Made by a program: the position numbers and the translations under genes. A stretch of DNA of 64,000 bases from Acetobacterium wieringae (GTDB lineage: Bacteria > Bacillota > Clostridia > Eubacteriales > Eubacteriaceae): assembly GCF_001766835.1 (NCBI RefSeq), contig NZ_LKEU01000037.1:1-64000 (forward strand), written 5' to 3'. The notes beneath the pieces were generated by a model, which was not told where the DNA came from, made no database searches, and saw only the letters and a program-made list of their open reading frames with translations. Shown one piece after another: positions 24,197 through 33,235 of this stretch. The number at the start of each line of letters is the position of its first letter. Position 1 is the first letter of the stretch.

Positions 24197-25690
24197 TTAC
24201 TTTAAAACATATTTTAAGGATTCAATAATGCTATGTGCGGTTAGGGTACTCTGGCCAAAATGCTCGGCATAATAGTCCCCAGCCTTGCCGTGATAAAAAA
24301 CGCCAGCCCGGGCAGCTTCAAAAAGATTGACGTTTTGTCCGGCAATTCCGGCAATCATCCCGGCCAGAACATCGCCACTGCCACCCGTGGCCATTCCCGG
24401 ATTTCCTGTGGAATTAAACCAGATTTCGCCATTGGTTCCAAAGATCATCGTCCGATATCCTTTTAATACCACCACGACCTGATATTCCATCGCAAATTTC
24501 TGACCGTACCCAATAGGATCTTTTAAGATGTCTTCCCGAGGCACGTCAATAAGCTTGGAAAACTCAGCAAAATGAGGGGTAATAACCACCGGAGTTTTTG
24601 ATTCTTTTAAAGAATCCACCACCACGGCCAGATGATGAATCCCATCGGCATCAATCACCACCGGCAGACTGCCTTCCAGTAAATGCTCCAGAATAAAGCT
24701 ATAATTCTTGGCCCGGCCAATCCCCGGTCCAATTAAAATTACCTTTTTGCGGTCATGCTTGATGTCGTCCGAGGTAATATTACAGTCATAGGTCTTAATC
24801 AAAGCTTCAGCCGGGGCCCGGGCCACCACCGGAATATAAATATCCTGGGGCACATAGCAAGTCACCAGACCGCCACCGCTTTTCAGGGCCCCTTCGATTG
24901 AGAGGATTCCAGCCCCGCTCATCCCCTTGGAACCGGCAATCACAACCACTGAGCCGTAATCGTATTTATGGGTATTCTTTTTTCGTTTCTGCGGAAATTT
25001 AAGATCACTTTCCTGAGTATAGTATTTTTCATTGGGAATGCTGTTTTCATCAATCCCGATATCAATCAGAATGGTATCACCAGTATAATCAGGTCCATCA
25101 TTTAACAGACAACCGGTTTTATAATTCTGGATCACAATGGTCTTATCGGCAAAAATCCCATTTCCAATGGTCAAACCAATATCGCCCCTGAGGCCAGACG
25201 GAATATCAATGGCAATTTTCTCCCGATCAAAATCATTAACCAGATCAAAGATGCGATTGTAACTGGCCGGAATTTCTTTATCCGCCAGGCCAGTACCAAA
25301 GATGGCATCAACCACATGGGTAGCCCGTTTCATAATCAGACTCAGATCTTCCAAATCAGCGTCATCCTGCAGGGTGCGGATGGGAATATTTTTATCTTCC
25401 AGCCGCTTAAGACTGATCTGACTGTCTTCCGACAATTTTTCCCGATCTGCAGTCAAGAATAAATGGACGGTATAACCATCCTCAATCAATGACCGGCCGA
25501 TGACCAGTCCATCACCACCGTTGTTGCCTGGTCCGCACAAAATGATAATCTGAGCCTTTTCATCAAGATCTACCTTGATAACTTCGGCGCAAGCATGCCC
25601 CGCCCGTTCCATCAATTCAATGCTGGGTGTCCCGGCAGCTACGGCATGGCGATCCATAACCGCCATTTCTTTTGGTGTGACAACTTTCAT
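24197..25690 (-). CDS. nnr: Bifunctional NAD(P)H-hydrate epimerase / ADP-dependent dehydratase
   Basis: A 497-residue metabolite-repair enzyme that restores damaged NADHX and NADPHX. The N-terminal epimerase (YjeF_N) domain, residues 1-215, has ILCGPGNNGGDGLVIGR and VDAIFGTGL. The C-terminal carbohydrate-kinase-like dehydratase, residues ~225-497, has VVIAGSKGMSGA, VIDADGIHHL, VITPHFAEF and the catalytic NPGMATGGSGDVLAGMIAG. The fused order is typical of bacteria. It is a single-gene transcription unit with its own promoter and terminator. Confidence 0.95.
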   Translation of the reverse strand: MKVVTPKEMAVMDRHAVAAGTPSIELMERAGHACAEVIKVDLDEKAQIIILCGPGNNGGDGLVIGRSLIEDGYTVHLFLTADREKLSEDSQISLKRLEDKNIPIRTLQDDADLEDLSLIMKRATHVVDAIFGTGLADKEIPASYNRIFDLVNDFDREKIAIDIPSGLRGDIGLTIGNGIFADKTIVIQNYKTGCLLNDGPDYTGDTILIDIGIDENSIPNEKYYTQESDLKFPQKRKKNTHKYDYGSVVVIAGSKGMSGAGILSIEGALKSGGGLVTCYVPQDIYIPVVARAPAEALIKTYDCNITSDDIKHDRKKVILIGPGIGRAKNYSFILEHLLEGSLPVVIDADGIHHLAVVVDSLKESKTPVVITPHFAEFSKLIDVPREDILKDPIGYGQKFAMEYQVVVVLKGYRTMIFGTNGEIWFNSTGNPGMATGGSGDVLAGMIAGIAGQNVNLFEAARAGVFYHGKAGDYYAEHFGQSTLTAHSIIESLKYVLK

Positions 25691-25738
25691 TTCTTTCCTC
25701 TTTTCCCATCCATGAAAAATAATCCTATGTGTATTGTC

Positions 25739-25766
25739 ATTATATCAAATAGACGGTTTTTGTAAA
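25739..25766 (-). promoter_or_regulatory. Predicted promoter of nnr
   Basis: Minus strand: TTTACA (25766-25761), 16-base spacer, TATAAT (25744-25739), about 50 bases before the start codon. Confidence 0.6.
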
Positions 25767-25779
25767 CCATCAAACGAAT

Positions 25780-25803
25780 AAAGCCGCCAATTCTGACGGC
25801 TTT
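25780..25803 (-). terminator. Terminator after the peptidoglycan-binding gene
   Basis: AAAGCCG (25780-25786) pairs with CGGCTTT (25797-25803) with a 10-base loop; it lies 19 bases after the stop of the preceding minus-strand gene. Confidence 0.6.
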
Positions 25804-25822
25804 ATGATAATCCTATTTAATT

Positions 25823-26506
25823 TTATCTTAATGCATCAAGTGCTTTGATGGTTTTAGCATCAATTTTTCCGGTTTCGGTGAGCCCATTAGCTTTTTGGAA
25901 AGCCTTCACCGCCGTCTCAGTGGCGTCATCAAAGGTTCCCGTGGCCGACTCGGCGGCCAGATATTTCTGGGCCACTAAAATCTGCTGATAGGTTTGCAGC
26001 ACTTTTCCGCTGTCGCCTTTTTCAAATTTAACGTCTTCGGCAACCAAAGAGATAATGGTGGAGCGATCCAGCTTCCCGGTTTGCTCCAGACCCTTCATCG
26101 CCTGATAGGTTTTAATCGCCGTCTGCACCTCTTCTGTCAGCTCACTGGAGGGTTGACTGATCAGAAAACCCAGTGAATATAAGATCTGTTGATATTCAAG
26201 AATCTCTTCATTTTTATCACCCAACGTGTATTCGGTTATAACGATGGTAGTACCATCGTCGGTTTTAATTTCTGTTGTCTTATCTTCGCTCTCCGCTTCA
26301 CCATTATTGATGGTCAGCATTTCGGGTTCCATCCCGACGGCAATGGAATAAACATCAGAAATCCCCTTTTCGGTCATGGTCAACTGATCCGCAGCCGAAT
26401 AGACATCCTCAATCACAAAGGATGAAGTCAAAAAAATCAAAAATATGGTCATCACGATATAAAGAAAAACATCTTTAAATCGTTTGAACGGGGTATTTTT
26501 ATTCAT
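25823..26506 (-). CDS. Secreted or membrane-anchored peptidoglycan-binding protein
   Basis: A 227-residue protein. A basic N-terminus and one hydrophobic segment ([20 protein letters not shown]) form a signal anchor. Two PGBD1-like repeats follow: one with [15 protein letters not shown] ... [15 protein letters not shown], the other with [15 protein letters not shown] ... [15 protein letters not shown]. Such domains bind cell-wall peptidoglycan; no hydrolase domain is present. ATG 26506 overlaps the yebC stop by 8 bases (ATGAATAA), so it is translated with yebC. The longer frame to 26560 would sit inside yebC and is rejected. Confidence 0.82.
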   Translation of the reverse strand: MNKNTPFKRFKDVFLYIVMTIFLIFLTSSFVIEDVYSAADQLTMTEKGISDVYSIAVGMEPEMLTINNGEAESEDKTTEIKTDDGTTIVITEYTLGDKNEEILEYQQILYSLGFLISQPSSELTEEVQTAIKTYQAMKGLEQTGKLDRSTIISLVAEDVKFEKGDSGKVLQTYQQILVAQKYLAAESATGTFDDATETAVKAFQKANGLTETGKIDAKTIKALDALR

Positions 26507-27236
26507 CTTCCTCACCTGTCCAGTTATGCCAAACTGCCTGAACATCTTCATTATCATCAAACATATCGATCATTTTTAACATTTTTTTAATTTCAGTGGC
26601 ATCGATCAGTTCGACTTCGGTGGATGGGATCATGGCAATTTCAGCCGAAGCCAATTCGTAGCCTTCCTGTTTCAGGGCATCACAAACCTGGCCAAAATCC
26701 ACCGGCTCGGTGCTGATTTCATAACCTTCTTCAGCAGTTTCAATATCTTCGGCACCGGCATCAAGAGCCAGCATCATCAGTGCCTCTTCATCCAGACCAT
26801 CAGCTTTTTCGATCATGATCTGGCCTTTTTTAGTAAACAGAAAACCCACACAACCACTGGTACCGAGATTTCCGCCATTTTTATCAAAGGCATGACGAAC
26901 ATCGCCAGCAGTCCGGTTTTTGTTGTCCGTTAGGGTCTCAACAATCACCGCAACGCCACCCGGTCCGTAACCTTCATAGGTAATTTCTTCATAGACACTA
27001 CCCTGCAATTCACCGGCACCTTTTTTGATCGCCCGGTCAATGTTGTCATTGGGCATATTGGCAGCCTTCGCTTTGGCGATGGCTTCTTTTAATTTTGCAT
27101 TCATATCCGGATCGCTGCCACCCTCCCGGGATGCCACCGCAATATATTTTGCTAACTTGGTAAAGATTTGACCGCGTTTCGCGTCTGCTTTTCCTTTTTT
27201 GTGTTTAATAGTCGACCATTTTGAATGTCCAGACAT
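26499..27236 (-). CDS. yebC: YebC/PmpR family regulator (TACO1-like)
   Basis: A 245-residue protein beginning [20 protein letters not shown], the family hallmark, with [20 protein letters not shown] and [13 protein letters not shown] further on. YebC proteins act as DNA-binding regulators or, in recent work on the family, as translation factors at proline stretches. AGGAGG lies 6 bases before ATG 27236. The 3' end is acidic (TGEEDE) and overlaps the peptidoglycan-binding gene. A sigma-A-type promoter lies close upstream. Confidence 0.93.
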   Translation of the reverse strand: MSGHSKWSTIKHKKGKADAKRGQIFTKLAKYIAVASREGGSDPDMNAKLKEAIAKAKAANMPNDNIDRAIKKGAGELQGSVYEEITYEGYGPGGVAVIVETLTDNKNRTAGDVRHAFDKNGGNLGTSGCVGFLFTKKGQIMIEKADGLDEEALMMLALDAGAEDIETAEEGYEISTEPVDFGQVCDALKQEGYELASAEIAMIPSTEVELIDATEIKKMLKMIDMFDDNEDVQAVWHNWTGEEDE

Positions 27237-27274
27237 CGACAACCTCCTCGTTTATATATGTTTTACAATGTGTT

Positions 27275-27302
27275 ATTATAACATACTGTTCTTTTTTAAC
27301 AA
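27275..27302 (-). promoter_or_regulatory. Predicted promoter of yebC
   Basis: Minus strand: TTGTTA (27302-27297), 16-base spacer, TATAAT (27280-27275). Confidence 0.6.
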
Positions 27303-27318
27303 GCATGTTTTTTGATTC

Positions 27319-28122
27319 TTAAACCTCTGCCTCAATCTTATTGACTTCCGACTCCAGTTCTTTTCGCAGTAAGATCAACTGGATAATGTCCTCCTGAGCA
27401 AACAGGTCATCAAATATTTTTTCGTAGTGGGAGGCCTTATCACCATGATTGAGTTTGTATAAATGGCCAATATTATCGAGTATGCTGGTAACCAGACTGG
27501 ATTTAATACCAAACAGCCGCTGGGCACTTTGGATCTCCTCACGGATCGATGACATTTCCCGATCCACTTCGTTGACGGCATTGGCCGCATTGATTAGCCG
27601 CATTTTAATGGCTTCCGGGATGTTTTCTTTATATTTATAGTTTAAGGAATGCTCGATGATCGACCAGAAGTTCATGGCCAGGGTACGAATCTGAATTTCC
27701 ACGAGGATGGACTGCTTACCGGACACACAAAAAACCGGGTAACGGATAATCAGATGATAGCTTTTATAGCCGCTTGGCTTGGCTTCGTTCAGATAATCCT
27801 TAACCTTGACAACATCCATATCGCAGTTTGTCCGTTTGCGAATCAACTCAACGACCTCGTAAATGTCTTCTTCAAACTGGCACATAATACGAATACCGGC
27901 AATGTCCTGAATGGTTTCCTCCAGGGCTTCAATATCAACGCCATACTTATTAATTTTTTCCAGAATACTGGCCACGCTCTTAACCCGGCCATAAACCGAT
28001 TCAATCGGGGAGTATTCACCAATTTTCTCATACTGCTCTTTTAAACTTGTGAATTTTAATACGATCTCATCCACTGCCTGATGATAAGGGATGAGAAATT
28101 CTTGCCAATATTTTGTTCCCAA
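27319..28122 (-). CDS. Small alarmone synthetase ((p)ppGpp synthetase, RelA/SpoT domain only)
   Basis: A 267-residue cytosolic GTP pyrophosphokinase lacking hydrolase and regulatory domains. Synthetase motifs are visible: VYGRVKSVASILEKINKYG, IQDIAGIRIMCQFEEDI, NEAKPSGYKSYHLIIRYPVF and VEIQIRTLAMNFWSIIEHSL. It makes (p)ppGpp from ATP and GTP/GDP in stress. The start is TTG 28122, with AGAGGT 8 bases upstream. Only 5 bases separate it from the radical SAM gene upstream, so they form an operon. It resembles the RelP/RelQ (YwaC/YjbM) class; I cannot decide which. Confidence 0.9.
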   Translation of the reverse strand: MGTKYWQEFLIPYHQAVDEIVLKFTSLKEQYEKIGEYSPIESVYGRVKSVASILEKINKYGVDIEALEETIQDIAGIRIMCQFEEDIYEVVELIRKRTNCDMDVVKVKDYLNEAKPSGYKSYHLIIRYPVFCVSGKQSILVEIQIRTLAMNFWSIIEHSLNYKYKENIPEAIKMRLINAANAVNEVDREMSSIREEIQSAQRLFGIKSSLVTSILDNIGHLYKLNHGDKASHYEKIFDDLFAQEDIIQLILLRKELESEVNKIEAEV

Positions 28123-28127
28123 GGACT

Positions 28128-29063
28128 TTACCTCTTTTTATTTTTCCCAGAGAATTTTCGTCCCTGGTAATTATTTTCCTGCTCCATGCGAGCGTCAAGC
28201 TCATCTTTAATTTTCCACCAGCTGGTATTCCAGTTGGTAATAACAGAGTCCTCTTTGGGCACCCGGCCAATTAGCCGCTGTACCACAATTTTGGGGTCAA
28301 GATACTCCAAAAATAAAATTCCCCGGGTGATATAGTCATCCTTCGGGAGAAGTGTCAGCTTTCTGTCTTGATACCACTGTTCCAATAGCGTGTCTTTTTC
28401 GATGTATAAACTATGACACTTAACAAAATCAGTTTTTTTGCGGGATAAAAGCTTCGCACCGCTGATCACATCAGCTTCGCTATCCCAGGGTAAATCCAGA
28501 ATCATATGGGTGCAGGTTAACAGACCGGCTGCTTTAATCCGATCGATGGCCTGTTCGTAGTCAGCCAGGGTATGCCCCCGCTTAATGATTTTCAGGGTTT
28601 CTTCGTTAGCGCTCTGCAATCCCAACTCAATTGTTACCTCAACGCCCTGTTCGGCTTTAACTGTTTCCAGAAAATAAAGCTGCTCGTCGGTGATACAATC
28701 CGGCCGGGTTGAAACCGAAATCTCCACTACATCCGGGCGAAGCGCTGCCAGAATCCATTTCTTAAAGTCTGAAAATTCACAATAGGTGTTTGAAAAGCTC
28801 TGAAAATAGGCTATAAACTTTTTTGCGTGATAGCGTTTGCCAATATAGGCAATATTTTTTTCCAGCTGTTCGCTGACGGACAACTGATCCGACAAGGTTT
28901 CGTTGCCTCCACCCTTGGCACCGCAATAGACACAGCCACCGCTCCCCCGGGTACCGTCGCGGTTGGGGCAGGTCACCGGGATATTGATTGGAATCTTATA
29001 TACTTTTTCGCCATAGCGTTCTTTGAGCCAAATCGAATAGATGTTATATCGATAGTCTGTCAT
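28128..29063 (-). CDS. Radical SAM protein, YhcC/TIGR01212 family
   Basis: A 311-residue radical SAM enzyme. The cluster-binding region is CPNRDGTRGSGGCVYCG, the expanded-spacing form of Cx3Cx2C typical of the YhcC family. Further motifs are AYFQSFSNTYC, VSTRPDCI and ELGLQSANEETL. The substrate is unknown; an RNA or protein modification role is often suggested. The basic C-terminus (GRKFSGKNKKR) fits nucleic acid contact. It is the first gene of an operon with the alarmone synthetase. Confidence 0.88.
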   Translation of the reverse strand: MTDYRYNIYSIWLKERYGEKVYKIPINIPVTCPNRDGTRGSGGCVYCGAKGGGNETLSDQLSVSEQLEKNIAYIGKRYHAKKFIAYFQSFSNTYCEFSDFKKWILAALRPDVVEISVSTRPDCITDEQLYFLETVKAEQGVEVTIELGLQSANEETLKIIKRGHTLADYEQAIDRIKAAGLLTCTHMILDLPWDSEADVISGAKLLSRKKTDFVKCHSLYIEKDTLLEQWYQDRKLTLLPKDDYITRGILFLEYLDPKIVVQRLIGRVPKEDSVITNWNTSWWKIKDELDARMEQENNYQGRKFSGKNKKR

Positions 29064-29094
29064 GGGTTTTATTTATTTCCTCAATAAGATTAAA

Positions 29095-29130
29095 CAGACG
29101 AACCGTTTTATTGCTAATCAGGTTCGTCTG
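29095..29130 (-). terminator. Terminator after the P-loop protein gene
   Basis: CAGACGAACC (29095-29104) pairs perfectly with GGTTCGTCTG (29121-29130), loop 16 bases. It lies 6 bases after the stop of the gene at 29137 on the minus strand. Confidence 0.75.
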
Positions 29131-29136
29131 AAACGT

Positions 29137-29547
29137 TTATATTAATTTAGTGACACATTCTGGCAATTCTTCTTTTTCACAGCTTAAGCTGAGAACGAAT
29201 TTTATATCATGTTTTTCTGTAAGTTGTTGAATTTTTTGAACAATTTTACAAATGTCCTCTGGTGACTGATAATCAATCAGCCGTAAGGTATTATCAATAA
29301 AAACAATTTTTACATCATAATTCTCTGCAATAACCCCGCTAATGAAGCCAAAAAGCTGATCTGTTCCAACGATGCCAAACTCCTCCAGGTTTGTGAATCT
29401 GATTTTAGTATCTACTTTTACTCGATATTTGTCTCTGTCATTAAGAAAAATGATATCCCCTTCGCAGGTCTCCAGCGCAGTGTTTGCCATGTCAATCATT
29501 TTTTTTGTTTTGCCGCTTCCTTTTGAACCGTATACAAATTCAATCAT
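29137..29547 (-). CDS. Small P-loop NTPase of unknown function
   Basis: A 136-residue protein with Walker A FVYGSKGSGKTKKMI at the N-terminus and a possible Walker B strand, VKIVFIDNTLRL. It is too short for a kinase or AAA protein with a lid. A thymidine-kinase-like or RecA-like minimal ATPase fold is possible. ATG 29547 has GAGGT 7 bases upstream; GTG 29556 is an in-frame alternative. It stands alone with its own terminator, divergent from the phosphatase gene. No family recognised. Confidence 0.6.
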   Translation of the reverse strand: MIEFVYGSKGSGKTKKMIDMANTALETCEGDIIFLNDRDKYRVKVDTKIRFTNLEEFGIVGTDQLFGFISGVIAENYDVKIVFIDNTLRLIDYQSPEDICKIVQKIQQLTEKHDIKFVLSLSCEKEELPECVTKLI

Positions 29548-29627
29548 TTTAGACACCTCATTTCATATTGATAACTTCATTATAAGGGTAAGTATCAATA
29601 ATTTCAATCATTTTTAAAGAAATCAGC

Positions 29628-29655
29628 ATTACATTTCAAAATAATATGCTATAAT
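29628..29655 (+). promoter_or_regulatory. Predicted extended -10 promoter of the PP2C phosphatase gene
   Basis: TGC-TATAAT (29647-29655) is a perfect extended -10; the -35 region is weak (ATTACA-like near 29628-29633). Confidence 0.55.
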
Positions 29656-29686
29656 AAAAAAAATTGAACCTTACGGAGGTCACCGT

Positions 29687-30469
29687 TTGAATACCTCAGA
29701 TCACTATGAATCGCTTGTGTCACTTTTTGATAAACAATTACAATTTGCACAAAACCTACAAAAGAAGATTATTCCGTCCCCGGGCTCATTTGTGTCCGAT
29801 CACTATCATTTTTACAGTTATTTAAAACCCTTTCGCAAAGTCGGTGGGGATTTCTATGATTTTCATTTTATGGATAATGGCAAGATCAGTCTTTTGATCG
29901 CTGATGCCACCGGTCACGGTATCGATGCGGCAATGATTACCAGCATGATCAAACTCAGCTATTCCTATACCATGAAAGACAGTCGCATCAACCAGTCTCC
30001 CAGCCTGGTGTTAAAGCAGATTGAGTCCGATATCAGCCAGCAAATGGACAACACCTTCTTTACCGCCATCGCTCTGGTCTTGGATCCCAGTGAAGAGGTT
30101 TTATATTTTGCCAACGCTGGACATCCCGATGCAGTGCTTTTAAAAGCCAATCACAAGATCGAGCTGCTTAAACCCAACCTGCCGATGCTGGGATTGCAGC
30201 AATTTATGAAAACCATGCACTATTTTGATATGCGCATCAATTTTTCCCGAAACGATAAACTGCTGCTCTTTACCGACGGTCTCGTCGATGCCAAAAATCC
30301 TGAGCGGGAAGAGTTCTCAATGGACCGGATCATCTCAGTTGTCAAACAGAACCCGGATCTGCCGATCAACCTTCTGGGCAGCCATATCATTGATGCCTGT
30401 GCCAAATTCAAACAGGGTCAGCCCCCATCCGATGATATCTGCATTTTAGGGATCGAGGTCGATGACTAG
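29687..30469 (+). CDS. PP2C-type serine phosphatase, RsbU/SpoIIE family
   Basis: A 260-residue single-domain phosphatase without a sensory domain. Metal-binding and active-site motifs: KPFRKVGGDFYDFHF, LLIADATGHGIDAAM, FFTAIALVLD, YFANAGHPDAVLL and LLLFTDGLVDAKN, with SDDICILGIEV at the end. Such proteins dephosphorylate anti-anti-sigma factors. No RsbV/W partner is nearby, so the target is unknown. The start is TTG 29687 with GGAGG 7 bases upstream. Followed at 93 bases by the glycosyltransferase gene, possibly in one unit. Confidence 0.88.
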   Translation: MNTSDHYESLVSLFDKQLQFAQNLQKKIIPSPGSFVSDHYHFYSYLKPFRKVGGDFYDFHFMDNGKISLLIADATGHGIDAAMITSMIKLSYSYTMKDSRINQSPSLVLKQIESDISQQMDNTFFTAIALVLDPSEEVLYFANAGHPDAVLLKANHKIELLKPNLPMLGLQQFMKTMHYFDMRINFSRNDKLLLFTDGLVDAKNPEREEFSMDRIISVVKQNPDLPINLLGSHIIDACAKFKQGQPPSDDICILGIEVDD

Positions 30470-30562
30470 TTTTCTAATGGAAATCTAATCCTTTCTGACT
30501 AAACTAATGGTATACGTTATTTGGAGGTTTTCGCCAAAAATCTCATGAAAGGACGGATTACC

Positions 30563-31699
30563 ATGTTAGAACCTAAACGAATATTAATCTTAACCTGCTC
30601 CCACGGGTCGGGCCATAAAATGGTAGCCCAAACCCTTAAAGAAAGCTTTGAAGCCCGGGGTCATCTTGTCTCGGTTGAGGATCTGTTCGATAAAACCAAT
30701 CCCACGCTCAACCGGATGATTGAAAAATCCTATCTGCTTTCCTATTCGATTGGTAGCAGCTTTTACGAACGGGTTTATTACGATGTCGAAGAATATGCCC
30801 ATAATAAACTGATGTACAACCTCTGGAATTTTACCAGCAAAGCCTTATTAAAAATGGTTGACGCATTTAAACCGGACTGTATTATCAATACTTATGGCTA
30901 TACCATCTCAGCCATTCTAAAAAAAGATAATTACCCCCATATCAAGCTTTTTACCGTTGTCACTGATTTTTGTATTCCTAAACCCTGGATTCATCAGGAA
31001 ACCGATCGTTATTATGTCGCCTGCGAAAACGTTGAAGAGACGCTGATCGGCGAGAGCATTCCTCGGGAAAGAATCTTAAAAACCGGGATTCCCATCCGGG
31101 ACGCTTTCTATGCCAGGGAAAACCGTCAGGCCATTCTAAAAAAATATAATCTCAATCCCCATAAAAAAATCCTGATCATTTTTGCTGGAACCTATGGGGT
31201 ACTGAAAAACATCAAGGAAATTTGTCAACGGACTGATCGGATGAATAATCTCCAGACCATTGTCATCTGCGGCAAAAATCAACATCTCCAACGGGAACTT
31301 GAAATGGAAAACCTGCAAAATACCCGGATCTTCGGTTTTGTTCCGGATATCCATGAATTTTATACTGCTGGTGATCTGATGGTCACCAAACCTGGCGGCA
31401 TCACCCTGAGTGAGGTGGTAGCCAAAAAAATTCCGGTTATTCTTTATAATCCCACCCCTGGTCAGGAAGGCGAAAATGCCTGTTGGTTTAAACGACAGGG
31501 GGCCGCAGTTGTTGCCAATAATTTTAATGAACTGATCCTTGCCATTGATGCACTCAAGGAAAACGAAATTAAACGTTTTTCAATAAAAAACAGTCTGAGC
31601 AAAATTTATTATGGTCATGCAGCCAACCTGATCACCCAGGACGTTCTAACTCAGTTAACACTAGCAGATGGCGTTCCATATCTGACAGAATCCATTTAA
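30563..31699 (+). CDS. Diacylglycerol glucosyltransferase/MGDG synthase-like glycosyltransferase (GT28)
   Basis: A 378-residue membrane-associated glycosyltransferase. The N-terminal domain has LILTCSHGSGHKMVAQTLKE and YGYTISAILKK, typical of MGDG synthase and UgtP. The donor domain has IFAGTYGVLKN, then FGFVPDIHEFYTAGDLMVTK and PGGITLSEVVAKKIPVILYN. It probably transfers a sugar to diacylglycerol to make glycolipids. ATG 30563 follows AAAGGACGG; upstream in-frame TTG/ATG codons are less well placed. The sugar donor cannot be deduced. Confidence 0.85.
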   Translation: MLEPKRILILTCSHGSGHKMVAQTLKESFEARGHLVSVEDLFDKTNPTLNRMIEKSYLLSYSIGSSFYERVYYDVEEYAHNKLMYNLWNFTSKALLKMVDAFKPDCIINTYGYTISAILKKDNYPHIKLFTVVTDFCIPKPWIHQETDRYYVACENVEETLIGESIPRERILKTGIPIRDAFYARENRQAILKKYNLNPHKKILIIFAGTYGVLKNIKEICQRTDRMNNLQTIVICGKNQHLQRELEMENLQNTRIFGFVPDIHEFYTAGDLMVTKPGGITLSEVVAKKIPVILYNPTPGQEGENACWFKRQGAAVVANNFNELILAIDALKENEIKRFSIKNSLSKIYYGHAANLITQDVLTQLTLADGVPYLTESI

Positions 31700-31839
31700 A
31701 CTAACGAAAGCTCTTTTTAAGCATATTCGTTTACCATTGGCTTGTTTACTGACAGGTGAATGTGAACTTTAGCTGCTCTGCTGATCAGCATCGTAAAGAT
31801 AAATCTCTAAAGATAAATGATTGAAAAGAGGAATTAAAT

Positions 31840-32685
31840 GTGAAACCACGAATAATCAGTGATAGCTCATGTGATTTACCTAAAGATTTTCTGGAAAAGG
31901 ACGGGATTGATTTTTCGCTGGTTCCTTTAAAAATAATCGTTGGCAATCACGAATTTATCGATGATGAAACCCTCAATCCCAAAGAACTGATTGCCGCAAT
32001 GAAAGCTGAAAAAACAGCGACCTCCTCGTCATGCCCCTCCCCCGAGGATTTTGCGGCTGAACTGCGAAAAAATAAGGAAAGTTATGTGATTACCATGACT
32101 TCTGGATTAAGCGGCACCTACAACAGTGCCCGGGTTGCTAAAAATATGGTTCTTGAAGAAGATGATTCCCTAAAAATCAGCCTCTTCGATACCCACGCCA
32201 CCTCCCCGGTGATGATTTTAATGGTGATGAAACTCCGGGATCTGATCAAAACCGGCGATATGGATTTTGACACCATCAGTGAAAAATTATCCCTTTATCT
32301 GGAGACTCTGAATCTACGGTTTTTACTCCAGGATCTTTCTAATCTGGTTAAGAGCGGCCGGATGAATCGAGTGGCTGGCGCAGTCGCTTCAGCACTCTCA
32401 ATCATGCCCATTTTCAGATCTGATGATAAAGGCGAAATTCAGCTGGTCACTAAGGCCCGGGGCATCAAAAAAGCCCTGTCCAGTCTTGCCAGCATGGTTG
32501 AAGAAAAAATCAAGACCCAACCCCAGTTTCCGGTGGTCATTACCCATTGCAATAATCTCAGTCAGGCTGAAATTCTCAAGGATCTGCTGGAAAAACGCTT
32601 TGATCTCAAAGAAATTTACATCTTTCCGATGCACGGCTTAACCACCTACTATTCCAACGATAAAGGCCTGCTCATGGCTTTTTAA
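31840..32685 (+). CDS. DegV family fatty-acid-binding protein
   Basis: A 281-residue protein of the DegV/FakB type, which holds a fatty acid for phosphorylation by FakA. Motifs: IISDSSCDLP at the start, TSSSCPSPEDF, ITMTSGLSGTYNSARVA and the C-terminal HGLTTYYSNDKGLL. GTG 31840 is the start, with GAGGAA at 7 bases. No fakA gene is in the window. Its position after a glycolipid synthase gene fits a lipid theme but they are 140 bases apart. Confidence 0.9.
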   Translation: MKPRIISDSSCDLPKDFLEKDGIDFSLVPLKIIVGNHEFIDDETLNPKELIAAMKAEKTATSSSCPSPEDFAAELRKNKESYVITMTSGLSGTYNSARVAKNMVLEEDDSLKISLFDTHATSPVMILMVMKLRDLIKTGDMDFDTISEKLSLYLETLNLRFLLQDLSNLVKSGRMNRVAGAVASALSIMPIFRSDDKGEIQLVTKARGIKKALSSLASMVEEKIKTQPQFPVVITHCNNLSQAEILKDLLEKRFDLKEIYIFPMHGLTTYYSNDKGLLMAF

Positions 32686-32709
32686 TAAACGCTTAAAATC
32701 ACATAAATA

Positions 32710-32743
32710 AAAGGACTTAAGCCAGATTTGGTTTAAGTCCTTT
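32710..32743. terminator. Bidirectional terminator between degV-like and rnhA
   Basis: AAAGGACTTAA (32710-32720) pairs with TTAAGTCCTTT (32733-32743), flanked by A and T runs, between convergent genes. Confidence 0.85.
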
Positions 32744-32765
32744 ATTTTTAACTAAATTATTAGCA

Positions 32766-33230
32766 TTATTCCGTCAGTCGGTACTCATCCATGGCCTGAT
32801 TTACCAGCAAATCAGCCCGGTTGTTGTAGGGATTGTCAGCATGGCCTTTAACTTTGTGAAAAATGACCTTATGGCGGTTGACCAGCTGATCCAGCTCGAT
32901 CCAGATTTCCCGGTTTTTTAACGCCCCGGCTTTACCCCGACTCCAGTTCTTGGCCTTCCAGCTGCCAATCCAGTTCTGCAGATAGGCATTGACGACATAG
33001 GCTGAATCGCTGTAAATATGCACCTCACAGGACTCCTTTAATAGTTTCAGGCCTTCAATCACCGCCAACAACTCCATCTGATTGTTGGTGGTATTTTCAT
33101 AGGCCCGCTTATACTCTTTGGTCACATTCTTTTCGGGATAAATCAGCACCCCGCCAATGGCGCCCAGATTCTCACCTTCCTTGCCATTACCCCGGCAACC
33201 CCCATCGGTATAGAGATGAATCACTTTCAT
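32766..33230 (-). CDS. rnhA: Ribonuclease HI
   Basis: A 154-residue enzyme that cuts RNA in RNA-DNA hybrids. Catalytic acids are visible: D in LYTDGGCRGNGKEG, E in TTNNQMELLAVIEGL, D in HIYSDSAYVVNAYL and D near NNRADLLVNQAM, with the histidine loop KVKGHADNPYNN. Full length. ATG 33230 is 3 bases after the leuS stop, without a clear ribosome site, so translation is likely coupled to leuS. Confidence 0.94.
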   Translation of the reverse strand: MKVIHLYTDGGCRGNGKEGENLGAIGGVLIYPEKNVTKEYKRAYENTTNNQMELLAVIEGLKLLKESCEVHIYSDSAYVVNAYLQNWIGSWKAKNWSRGKAGALKNREIWIELDQLVNRHKVIFHKVKGHADNPYNNRADLLVNQAMDEYRLTE

Positions 33231-33235
33231 CGTTG